A stretch of DNA of 64,000 bases, from NCBI GenBank assembly GCA_038087015.1, contig JASBNA010000001.1, positions 2,728,001-2,792,000 on the forward strand. The letters run 5' to 3'. This document shows, in pieces, positions 35,151-46,386 of the stretch. Source of the DNA: Cerrena zonata. Lineage: Eukaryota; Basidiomycota; Agaricomycetes; Polyporales; Cerrenaceae. Positions within the stretch are counted from its first letter, which is position 1. Every line of letters starts with the position of its first letter. A program made the position numbers and the translations under genes. The notes below the pieces were generated by a model. It was given only the letters and a program-made list of their open reading frames with translations, made no database searches and was not told the origin of the DNA.

Positions 35151-36687
35151 CGCAGGGGAGGATGAGTGGGGAAAGGGAGGTTGCAGGGAGCAGAGGGAGT
35201 GGGGATATAAGAAAGAAAAAGAGACGGGGGGAATTACAACAAGAGCGAGAGCAAGGCGAGGAGGGAGACGGAGGAGGCCAGCGACTCTCTCTGCACAGCT
35301 GCCACCCAGCGCCTCAACCTCCTCTGCGCGCTACTCCCCTTCCCACGGCCTCCCACCAATCGCCCGCCGTAACCAAGTGCCAGCCCACGCGCGCATTTGC
35401 CCTCATTCGGTCGGTCTGTGCTTACGTAATGCCCTTCTGTGCCTATTTTCCTGCCGCATGTTCCCCCTACCATCAGCCCTTCATCAACGGCTCATCTCCC
35501 TTCCTGCCTTATCCGTCCATCATCGCGGTCCGATCTCTCCTCTCCTCCACCCTCTGCCGTCGGCCCCCGCCTACTCTCCATCCTCCCCTTCCTCTCTGCA
35601 CTCGCTTCGACCGACAACGAGATCGACTGCACTGCGCCGTTTCTTCACCATCATATCATACATATCCTCCCCTCCCTCCCTCCTACGTAACACACATCTC
35701 ATTTCATCTACCGCATAATCCCATCTTCGATTGCCTAGCCCCCTCCAGCCCCCCGTCTCCTACTCCACCATCCTCCAAAGGCACCCATCCTCTCCTTCCT
35801 ATCTTTGCTCCGAAACAACCCCAGCTCAGAAGCCTCGCTTCCTGCCTCCTCCCTCACATGCCGCCGGCTACGCACAAGTCCTCCCCCACATTTTTCGTCG
35901 CGTGTCCCTCCATGCGCCATTGTTCAACATCTTTCGCCTATCCTTCCTACTCACGCCCGTATCCACTGACCTCTTGGTTACATATTATCCAACACGCCTT
36001 TCCTACGAGGTTTTCGGCAAACTCTCTCTCTCTCTAACATCCTCCCCCAAGCGCCAAGGCCCCTCCATTCAATGTCGTCGACTCAGACAAGTCTCGCTTT
36101 AGCAGTTTAGACTTTTATTCGTTGTAAAACCCGTCAATCTTGGCTTGCATGGAAGGGCCTTGAAACATTATTGCTGTTTGATTGCTTACATAGAGCACAA
36201 ATTGTATTCGCTTACGTTGCGGCATTCCCAATGTCAACCCGTGTACTTCAAACCCTGATCAGATGTGCGAGTGACGAAAATCCTCGTTGCTGTCCCCTCC
36301 GCTTGTTTGACAATCATATGATTCTTACGTACTCTGCCGTTTTGAGATCATGTCAGTATCCTGACTCACAATCTGTTCACACCAGTCCTATATCCGTCTC
36401 AATTGAGGACGTAGTGCGAGTTCTTCCAAATACCATAACGAGTATAGTTTCATCTCAGATTCTCGTCAAACGTTCACTCTGCTTCCGTATCAAGATGCAG
36501 AGATGCATCGTGAGAGGGGAATATCTGGATATCGAGGTGGTATTCCCGAGTTGCCATATCCATGTTCAACTTTTCCAAGAGATGAACGATCGACGATCAA
36601 GCGGCAACGTGACCGTAGTGACGCCACGATGGTTTTGATTGCCTGAATCGGGCATCCTGTTGCCTACACCGAACGGCAATATCCCGA
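35151..36687. promoter_or_regulatory. 1.5 kb divergent region with a strong pyrimidine tract
   Basis: This lies between the starts of the RGS gene and the next + gene. From about 35280 to 36060 the + strand is heavily C+T-rich, which makes long open frames on + that have no motifs and are probably artefacts of composition. The rest is ordinary sequence. It likely holds both promoters and long 5' leaders. Confidence 0.5.
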
Positions 36688-38219
36688 ATGTCGCAGCAAC
36701 AACCTGCGACAGACGCTGGCTTTGTGCCTCTCCTTGCCCCACAACATCCACAACCGGGGCCGAATTCGGATACCGGAGCAGTCCACTTCTTGAACAATCC
36801 CATCATGGACTTTACCAACATCAATGTGAGAAAGCCTGAATGTTGTGGCGGTTCTATATAACACAGATTCCTGACGTTTTCGGCTTCTATTCCACTTACA
36901 ATGCATCCCGTATCATCCATCCTGTACACCTTTACATATTAGGACCCTGCAGGTGTAAAGGCCCTCCTCGACCGACTACGGTCTTCTCAAGCCTGGCAAG
37001 ACACCCTCCAATCGCAACCGTCTTCGTCGACCTCCAATGCAGTGTCTCCTAGCTCCGATCCCCCTCCTGCGTCATCATCTCTCGAAACACTCGATGAGAT
37101 CTCGCATGGGGATGCGAGCGGACGCTCCGAAGGGCCCAAATATGATGTAACAATTGCAACTTCATTATCCTCTGGGTCAACCTCGGATTCTGCAACATCA
37201 GCTCCTCCGGGCACTTCGGTGGCCTCCTTACTTTCTCAGCTCCAGGCTTACATTCCTCCCTCGACCAGTTCACCTCATGTGTCAGAGATTAATGATAACT
37301 CCAGTACTATCACTCCATATCCTCATCCGGGGATCTCTGCCAGTGCCTCGTACTCCAGCTCCGGTAGTAAAGCTCCAGACTTTCCGTCTTCTAGCTCATT
37401 CACATTCAATGTTCCTCCGCCAAATCCAGCACCCTCTGCTAGCTTGCCCAAACCCGATATCCGAAATTATACCTTTCAGCAATCCTTACCCGTTGTGGCG
37501 CAGTTAGCTGATGATCCTAAATTCATAGAAGCAATTGCTACCGTACGGAAATGTTTTCTTCCCCTCCCGTGTGCACGTGTTTTTGACCCGTCCATTGCGT
37601 ATTGCGTATTGCATACGGCATTAATGCATATAGATGAAGCAGGAACAAGCAGCCCTGGAGACCAAATTATGGAATGACAGGAATGCGATTATCAAATCGC
37701 AAGAGGAGAAAGTCAAACTCGCCAAGACCAAGTAAGTAGCGCGGGTATGGCAATGAGGATTGGAGAATATCGAGACTATCATTCTCCAAGTGCCTGGGCT
37801 ATGTATATCATATTCGGCGACTGACTAATTGTTATAATGAACAGGGCGGCCATGACTGGTGGCGCGGGCTTAACCCAGTTCCAGGCCGATGTAAGTAGCA
37901 ATTGCAAGTCTAATTTCGAAAACCAGCCCTTCATTTCATTTTGATTAGAGCATGTCAACTGCGTTCAAACGAGAGCTAGCTAAATTCGATTCCGAACGCG
38001 CCTTGCCCGCTTGGGATGGTCTTCTAACCAAGCAACAAATCGCATTGGAATCCCTCGGGGTCCCCACCATGTTTAGTACGACTACCAAAACGGACCGAGA
38101 GGTGCGTAATCGTTTTTGGAGACTATCTCATCAAAAACGTTTTGAATCTAAAAATACTCTAAATCTCCCTTCAGCGACAACAGAGGGTTATCCAAGTCCT
38201 CTCAGGGTTCGAGAACTGA
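36688..38219 (+). CDS. Uncharacterised conserved fungal protein with coiled coil
   Basis: Exons 36688-36825, 36943-37542, 37634-37731, one giving AAMTGGAGLTQFQAD, one giving SMSTAFKRELAKFDSERALP, and a last short one join in frame to a stop at 38217. The N half is Ser/Pro/Gly-rich and disordered. The C half is well structured: FQQSLPVVAQLADDPKFIEA, then MKQEQAALETKLWNDRN (coiled coil), LTQFQAD, LPAWDGLLTKQQIALESLGV and PTMF. I believe this C half recurs in many fungi but do not know its function. No signal peptide or membrane helix is seen. The start is the first ATG in the exon, MSQQQPATDAGFVPL. Confidence 0.75.
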
Positions 38220-39812
38220 AACCCTCACCCCCTCGCACGTTCTTATCGCCAGGGCCGAATTCCAATCTCAATTCCACCACGTCCCTCAGACACCAACCTC
38301 GAACCCTCACACCCCTGTCAACGGTCGTCTCTATCCAGTGCTTACATTGCTTACATCTTTTCTCCGATCGTCCTCTCCGAACGGGGGCCGTACGCCACAC
38401 ACTCTCATTCACCCGACGCCCACACGACATCTGATATATGTTAGTGCCTATCAGAGTGTGGACCCACAAAACCCTCCTAATTCCTCGAACAAATTGTCAC
38501 TTGGCGTTGTTGCCTTGATTGGATGATGGGATAATTTTATGGATACCGTGCCAAGCGGATAAGATCATGGGAGAAGATGGCGGGCAGATTATAGGAGATT
38601 GCAGGCGATCATCGTTGATCCCCAACGATCTAGCCCTGATGTTCCCTCCCAATCCGTCCATATTCTCCCTGAGGTGCTAGATTCTTATTCTAAAAAGTGA
38701 TATCTGAATATTCTACGGTTTCCAGAAGACATCGCGACCTCGTCGGGGGAGATGTGTTTCGCGGCGGAGGCATCTGGAATCTTGCAACGTTGGTGATCTG
38801 GGCTGTATATGTTCCATGTATTTAGTAAAACAGTCTGGACACTGGATTCTAGACAATAGCGATGCATGTTTCCCCTCTCCCCAGGATTCACTGCTATATA
38901 CGCAGCCAACTTGGCATTTCGACTTTTTAAATTTATCCGATAAACCGGGGCCATTTATCCCTATCCCACATGGCTCGGAATACACGGGAACGTCTGTTAG
39001 GCTAACTACAGCACTTGAGATCCGAGATGGGGGGAACAAGAACACAGGCGTAAGACAGGAGAGAGTCATTTGGACATTTAAGGACATTCCACAGTCGGGA
39101 GAGTGGATGGTTGGTATCTTTGCCACGCATTCTAGAAACCCAAGGTGGGGTCAGGAGGTTGCCAAAAATAGGCGACTTTCCGATTTTTCGTCATCCGTAT
39201 CAAGTGGGATGATAGCCGCGCGAATTGCACCAGGATTTGGCGTGTATGGTCGGTTCGTTTCCCCGGCCAGCTTGAGCACCTCAATGCGAATCGTATTGAA
39301 ACCCTGCATCCTTCTAATCTCCAGAAGCGCATCATGAAACAGTCGGGGGTGCCTGGCTCTATTGAGAAGCGTCTCTATGAACGCCAATGTCGTTAAATGG
39401 CTTCGTATCGTTTTGAGCTGCCTGTGACGCAAACAGTTCGGGATGAGCAGAATAAGCGCAGGTCAATTCCAAACACCTGGACTCGATGCCGCTGCGCTGT
39501 ATAGCAGATAAAATACTGAGCCCAGATATACTACCCCCCCTTCCTTATGTCAGCCGCAAGAGTGCGATTTGGGAACAAGACGCAAATCGGGGGTTCATTG
39601 TTAGCGGCAGTACTAATTTTGTTTGGGTTTAGGGGGGAAGGGAAAGGAACTGAGCGCGGTTGGCTGGACTCGGACGCGGTTGCAACGACCCTAACGCGAG
39701 AGAGCCCAATTTAGCCGAGTCGACAAACCTCCTCACTCTCATGTAGTACGCCCACATTCCTTCTCCAGCCTGTGTTTGTTTTTTGTCCGTATTTTGTGGT
39801 TATTGTGAAATT
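38220..39812. other. 1.6 kb gene-poor region
   Basis: No family motif was found. The + frame 38816-39337 (173 codons) and two - frames at 38713-39126 and 39151-39432 are open, but they overlap each other and none has splice partners or a recognisable domain. The region may hold decayed sequence or a lineage-specific gene. Confidence 0.4.
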
Positions 39813-41969
39813 ATGCCGTTCGTCGACATTGCTACGGCGGATGATTACGCCTCTCTGTGGTACTCGACAAACACTCCGTATTCTAATGTCGGCTCGTTTA
39901 CCCCTGACAAACAAACTATCGTCATGCTCCATCCATTCGCCATGGACGAAGCGTGGTGCTTTCCTCAGCTTGAAGACCCTCGTCTTGGTGAAAACTACAA
40001 TATTGTCACCATCAATACGCGACTAACGGGTAGGTCCGTCTGCAAGTTCACCGGCAAGTATGACCTCTGGGTCGCTGCCGCGGACATCGCACACATGTTC
40101 TATCACCTGCGTCTTCCACGATCACACATCTTTGCGAGCGAGGTCTTTGTTCTCGTAGCTCTCAGACTAGCTATTCTGTGCGTGTGCAAGGTTTCCCCTC
40201 CTTCTGTGATTAAATGAACGCTTATCAAGGGTCTTGTGCCTTCTTCCAGGTTTCCTGAGCTTTGCTTGAGTTTAACGCTATGCAACGTGCCCCCACAACA
40301 AGAGTGCGTGTTCTGTTGTTTTTCGACCTCCGCTTGAAAGTGCTAATAGGGTGACGCTCATTAGACGGAAGGATGTCATACATGGGTTGGATGATATATT
40401 GCAGCTGTGGTGTTATGCGGAGGATTTAGAGAGTTTCGAGCATGCGAATCGGGACCTTCTGGAATTTACGACAGGAAAGGTGTGTTGTGAACCTTGTGTG
40501 TGTGGTTGTATTACTTTCTCATGACTTTCATGCTCGATCATAGCGCTTGGGCAAGACGGGTGGTTCTTCGCCATCGAGTTTCGATGCCAAGGTGTGTGTC
40601 CTGCTGCAGATGATTCATGTGTCAACATGTTAATAAGGGTTTGTCGGAATAGCGGCGGACCCTTGTCAATACCCTAGAACCTTACGAGAAGCATTTGGCA
40701 TCACCTCAAGTTGATAGGGTAGGTCGTATGTTGATGAGAGTTTTATTGACAATGTTGCTGAGCAAGTGTTGTGTTATAGCTGGTGGACATTGACCTCGAA
40801 GATGAAGTGAGCACTGGCCTGTGTTTGATGAAATTGAACCTTGGTGGGCTGATCGTTATTTGCTTGTTAGCTTGTTGCTTGGTGGCAAGTTCGCTATCCC
40901 CCGTTCAGAAGAGCATGCTTCGTCGACATGATACGAACTTTCTGCCATGATGTATGTTCCCCCTTGTCAATTTGACTTGTATCACAAACTTAACTCAATA
41001 TGCTCCGCTTCTTTGATCTTTTAATTAGCATCGAGAACCTCTCATGCCCGAGCTCCTAAGCAAGATCGATACGCCCACTATGATCCTTCAAGCAAAGGAC
41101 AACGAACTCTATCCCGTCAGCTTCGCCGAAGATCTCCAGCAAAGCCTCATAGGTGTTGAAGATGGCGCTAAGCTGCAGATTATTCATGGTGCGTCATACT
41201 TCCATAACTTGATGCATCATGAATCATCGCCACTCCCGTCGAATATCAAAGTTTAGAGTATTGACTCATCCCTTGCCTTTTGTTTTTTACCTTTCTTAGG
41301 CCGGGTTGGCTACCTCACGATCGTGCGAGCATCCATCGTCAACCAGTTCATGTCCAAATTCCTTGCATCACTACGACCTCACGGACCGATGGACCTCAGG
41401 TGTCCAATAAAGTCGTTAAATGCCCGGATGCAGGAAGCTTTGGGGGCACTCGCTGCGCTCAAAGAGAATCCCGCCATTTCAAAACGGAGCCCAGCATCCC
41501 CGATATCCTTCTCATGTTGTGACGAGGAGACCGCACAGATCCACGTTGACATGGTGAAGGCCTACGCTAAGGGCCAAGCGTCGGCGTTCTCCCCATTAGG
41601 CTCGGACGGTCGACCTAAACGGAAGTAAGTCCATATAATTGAGTTCCCACCTCAATTTAATTTTGTGCCGGTACTGATGATGTCCGTTTTCTTAGGTTCT
41701 CCGAGCGCATTGTCCATTGGCTGCAAGAAGAGGATTTGGATGGTCAAGATGATATTCGAAGAGCGAAATCATCGACTGAACCTCCGTCGGTATGGGTGGA
41801 ACCACCACCAACAGACGAGTCGGAAGAGGTCCCTGACCAACCACCACCCACTGGCATCATAGTCCGACGGACGACAGAGTACACCACAACCGCCGCGATT
41901 ATCGACAGGACGAAAACTCAGACCCAAAAACTCTCAGTACAGAAACAATTATCCCGACTGTTACGATGA
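39813..41969 (+). CDS. Alpha/beta-hydrolase fold protein
   Basis: The start is MPFVDIATADDYASLWYSTN. The frame then gives IVMLHPFAMDEAWCFPQLED (first strand and oxyanion region), VAAADIAHMFYHLRLPRSHI, the nucleophile-elbow region, LFPELCLSLTLCNVPP, WCYAEDLESFEHANRDLLEF, and near the end the strand-turn TPTMILQAKDNELYPVSFAE followed by GRVGYLTIVRASIVNQF. About ten short exons are needed and all close in frame. The C-terminal 100 residues are Pro/Thr-rich and disordered. The catalytic Ser is not obvious: where GxSxG is expected the sequence reads IFASEVFVLVAL. It may be a non-catalytic or divergent member. The substrate is unknown. Confidence 0.7.
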
Positions 41970-42499
41970 CATACAACCCCCCTATTCTATCTGCTTACCT
42001 TCCGCTCTCATTCTTGGACACCTTACATCCTTTTCTTGCGTTACGTGCGTACGTGGAGTTCATCATAACGTCTAACGTTAATTTTGTATCCCGATATAGC
42101 TCCCTCCTGCTCCTCAACCCCCCTCTCTCCCTTGTTCGTTCCGTGTTTCGTGACTTAGACCTTGATACATTGTCAGGAGGTAATTGTACAGCCTATCATC
42201 AGCATACTACTCCATGTGTTCGCTCCATAGCTTATATCTCTCTGAATCTATCCATACGCTTCGTATTAACATCCGTGCTAGAAGCCTCGTTCTCTTTGGT
42301 ATCCCCTTTTCTTCTTGTGGACCGCACTGTATTTTCTAGTTGGTTTTTTATATGACACATCGTCTTTCTAACTATTATCTATCAAACATTGCACATTTCT
42401 ATAATGTCCTTTTTTATATCATCATGATGAACACAAGAACAGACGCGACACAACCCAGGACGGAAATAATACAAGCACATCAGTAAGATCCCTCAGGAT
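41970..42499. other. Convergent intergenic region
   Basis: The 3' ends of the hydrolase and UXS1 genes meet in this 530 bp, T-rich on both sides. No gene was recognised. Confidence 0.55.
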
Positions 42500-44187
42500 C
42501 TAGATGCTACCCTCGGCCATCTTAGCCTTGTAGTAGCGAACCATCTCCTCTAAACCCATCCTGACCGTCCACTTGGGTTCCCAGTCGAGAGTCTGTTTAG
42601 CACGAGTCGTATCAGGTCTACGCTTTTGAGGGTCATCCGCAGGATAGGCTTGTAAATGATATTAACACGACGAGCGTTCTTAACACCATCTTCCTCCTGG
42701 ACCTTCTCGACGATATCCCTGACGAGTTCGGCGAATTCGCCAATGGTGAATTCATCGCTGTTACCGAGGTTGACAGGACGAGTTTCGTCAGAGTTCATTA
42801 AAGCGATCAGACCATCGGTCAGATCGTGAATGTATTGGAAGGAACGGGTCTGACTTCCGTCGCCGTAGACGGTCATGTCTTCACCTCGAAGAGCTTGCAC
42901 GATGAAGTTGGAAACAACACGGCCATCATAAGGGTTCACTGCATCATGCCGTTAATTTGGCTTCTAACTGATATGTTATGAATACGTACTTCGGGGACCT
43001 GAGCATCGTGATTTGAATCGTCGAACAATGGAATTATGGAAGCGAGACATGAGTATACGTGAGAAGATGAGTGCACGTCGAAGCATGTTTGATACTTACC
43101 GTAAGTATTGAAAATACGTGCAACACGAACGTCGACAGCGTCTTGACGGTGGAAGCCGTACGTGAGGGTTTCTGCAACACGTTTGCCTTCATCATAGCAT
43201 GCTCGAGGCCCAATGGGGTTAACGTGACCCCAGCTGCGGTACAAGGTATGAATTACTGTCATCTGAGTTGCATTATGAAACTCACTAGTCTTCATGTTGA
43301 GGGTGAACCTCCGGGTCACCGTAGACCTCTGCAAACTGTCAAGAATAGAACGGGGGAAATGTTACATAAACCTTACCTGAAGTGCTGGTAATGAGGAAAC
43401 GAGCTTTGGTTCTCTTCGCTAAACCAAGCATGTTAAGTGTTCCCATGAACGAAGTCTTGATGGTCTTCACAGCATTAAACTGGTAATGAGGAGGTGAAGC
43501 AGGACATGCCAAATGATAAATCTCTGAAGAACGCCGAAGCGAAAGTAAGTTTGATAGACGGGTGTATGCTAGCGGCTATAACGTACGATCACACTCAATC
43601 ATGAATGGTTCTACGACATCGTGTCGCACCATTTCAAAATTGGGATGTCCGACCCAGTGGCTGACGGTGGTCTTGGAACCAGTGAAAAAGTTGTCAAGGA
43701 CGGTGACTTCATGGCCCAAGAGCATTAAACGATCAACGAGATGGGAGCCTACGAAGCCAGCGCCACCGGTAACAAGGATGCGCTTGCGCTTTGAGGGGGG
43801 AACAAGCCTGACGGGAGGGAAGCGAGAAAGAGTGGTATATGAAATCGACTGAGAATCGGGATGGTAGATGGATTTGGACTGGTAGGCAGCGTGACCCTGA
43901 GTAAACTTGGCGTGGTCCTGCTCTTCTTTGGCATCATCTTCGACTGTCGCGTCGCTTGAAGCAACTGTGGTCACGTAGTGGGGACGCAAGTAAAGGGACC
44001 TGAGAACATCCAGGCTGACTTCGCAGTCGAACCCGAATCGCTGGAAACCGACGGTAGTAATTTCATTTCCAGACTTGTCGAGGGTGCGAATCTGAAAAAC
44101 ACGAGTGTATCAGCGTTTCCACACATAGAAGCAGTGCCACATCAGCGGGAGTGAGGGCGGACTCACGGGAGGAGCTGGGGCAGACAT
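42500..44187 (-). CDS. UXS1: UDP-glucuronate decarboxylase, with an apparent one-base deletion
   Basis: The start is MSAPAPP, then [20 protein letters not shown] after an intron. NAD-binding [20 protein letters not shown], then [20 protein letters not shown], the [20 protein letters not shown] block, YDEGKR (catalytic Tyr and Lys of short-chain dehydrogenases) and [20 protein letters not shown] identify UXS. It converts UDP-glucuronate to UDP-xylose, used for cell-wall or capsule glycans. Near 42644-42645 the conserved [19 protein letters not shown] needs one more base than is present, so the frame is broken 48 codons before the natural end (KAKMAEGSI, stop at 42500). With that one exception the gene is complete. 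It shares a 233 bp divergent promoter with bystin. Confidence 0.93.
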
Positions 44188-44420
44188 TGCGTCGTTGCTG
44201 TTGAGGATGAAGGAAGAGAGTGAGAGAGGGTGAAAAGAGGCCGATGGGGTGATTATAAGGCAAATGAGATACGGGCAGGAGTTAGAGGTCGGTGATGTCT
44301 ATTTCGGATCGCAACTTTGATTACACTTTCCCTAGCCGCCCATTCCTCGGTCCTCATCTTCAGCCAATCACCATCCAGATCCGGCAAATTTCTGCATCTC
44401 AGTCTTTCTTTTATTCAGCC
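44188..44420. promoter_or_regulatory. Divergent promoter region, UXS1 / bystin
   Basis: 233 bp between head-to-head ATGs. Pyrimidine-rich near the bystin start. No specific site recognised. Confidence 0.5.
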
Positions 44421-46206
44421 ATGCCTCGAGCTACTAAACCTTCAGGAAAGACAAGACACGATCCCCTCCACGTTCAGCTTGGCGAGGACGAAGTTCAAGC
44501 AAAATACGGAAAGGTCACCAGGCCCAACAAACGTAAAAACGCAAAGACCGACGATGAAGAGGAAAACAATGAGGTCTGTCTTTTTCACAATTGATTCTAT
44601 CTGCATATATTCAATCATCATGCACAGGTAATTCTCGACCCCAAAACCTCAAAACGAATCTTCGAACTTGCCCGAGTCCAACAAGAAGAGCTAGAAGTCT
44701 TCGAAGACGATGAAGACGATGAATTCAACAACCAAACCGCATTCACTATCCCTCGGAGTCAAGGTGGCGATGAGGACGATGAGGATGACATCGGAAACTA
44801 TAGCGACAATGATGTTGAGGAGATTGAGGAGATTGTGAGGTTTCTCTCGCATGCCCGTTCCCCGGATTTTCCCTGACCACTCTGACAAAGGAAGTAGACG
44901 AAGGCGATTTGAAGACTCTAGATGCTTTGCTTCCCTCAAACGCAGGCGAGCGGCGCACTCTCGCCGATATCATCTTCGCGAAACTAGAAAGCAGTGAAGC
45001 GGAAAAAAGCACCGTAATCCAAAAGACTGACCAAGGTTCGTTCCATATGCTACACCCGGTCATGTTCAAAATCCGTTGAATTATAATATGATATCATAGA
45101 TCCCAGTCGGCCGCTTGATCCCACTGCAGGGCTCAATCCAAAGGTAGTAGAGATGTATGAAAAGTGCGTTTGAGCTAAACCTTGATCCTAACGTTGATTC
45201 TAAATTTGCCTTGACATTTCGGTCAGAGTGGGACTTGTTCTCTCCCGATACAAGTCAGGTCCCCTTCCTAAACCTTTCAAAATCATACCATCTCTACCGG
45301 CCTGGGCACGTATGCTCGCGCTCACAAAACCCGAAAACTGGTCACCTCAAGCATGCCATGCGGCAACCCGGATATTCGTCTCACAAATGAAACCCGCCCA
45401 AGCTCGGGTGTTTCTGGAGGGTGTTCTCCTGGACGCTATTCGCGAGGATATTCGTCTGACGAAGGATGGTCAGAAGAGAAATAAAAATAATCGCAAGCTG
45501 AATGTGCATTATTATGAAGCTCTGAAACGAGCTCTCTATAAACCTGCGGCATTCTTCAAGGGGATAATCTTCCCGCTGCTCAATGTAAGCTTTTGTCTTT
45601 CTCCTTCAGGCACCTAGCTGAGGGTGCTTCCAGTCAGGATGCACTCTGCAAGAAGCCGCCATAATAGCTTCAGTTCTTGCGAAGGTCAAGGTCCCTCTCC
45701 TCCACTCATCAGCCGCACTGATCCGACTTGCTGATATGGAATACTCTGGTACGTTGGTCAATTACATACTCATGTTTATTATGCGGCTTACCATGGACTA
45801 CAGGACCTAACTCGCTGTTTATTCGCATTCTTCTGGATAAAAAGCACGCCCTTCCGTATAAAGTGGTTGACGCTCTAGTTTTCCATTTCATCCGACTTTC
45901 GAATACCTATAAAGCTCGTGCGCCTGGTGATGTTGATCGTCTACCTGTGCTTTGGCACCAGAGTCTGCTTGTTTTCTGTCAACGGTAAATATCTCCTCAC
46001 CTCGAATCAAAAATACCTACTAACTAGATTGTTAATCTACTAGTTATGCCTCTGACCTTACACCGGACCAAAAGGATGCCCTGCTCGATGTAGCCAGGGC
46101 CAATCCACACCCACAGATCAGCTCCGAGATTCGGAGAGAGCTGGTCAACTCTGTCACCAGAGGAGACCCTCGACCAGATGCAGATGGGGATGTTGACATG
46201 TCCTAA
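44421..46206 (+). CDS. ENP1: Bystin / ENP1, 40S ribosome biogenesis factor
   Basis: The start is [20 protein letters not shown]. An acidic N-terminal region with EEIEEI runs is followed by [11 protein letters not shown] and the bystin domain: [97 protein letters not shown] and [19 protein letters not shown]. Enp1 binds the 40S precursor from the SSU processome to the cytoplasm and is needed for 18S rRNA maturation. Six exons or so, all in frame; the stop is TAA at 46204. It is convergent with NOP9. Confidence 0.95.
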
Positions 46207-46386
46207 AAGTCATATCATCTTGTATTTCGACTTAGATCTTATCGTTGTTGTAGCATTTAGCTTTGGGTTGTAGCGGATATAGCATTTTCAATCATAGCGC
46301 AATGTATGAGATGAGACTCGTTGTATCCAATTAGCGGTGCGTATACTAAGATACTTTTCAGACTATGTAGGTCGCAGTTAAAACAA

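Noticed and set aside
35096..36037. Open frame of 313 codons on the + strand
   Set aside because: Composition only: the region is C+T-rich, so stops are rare in several frames at once; no motif, and the first part overlaps the RGS gene.
38816..39337. Open frame of 173 codons on +, with overlapping - frames
   Set aside because: No recognisable motif, no splice partners, and the overlapping frames on the other strand are equally open.
40890..40965. Frame FAIPRSEEHASST in the hydrolase gene
   Set aside because: It ends in a stop; the acceptor at the earlier TTAG gives a frame that continues into the next conserved exon.
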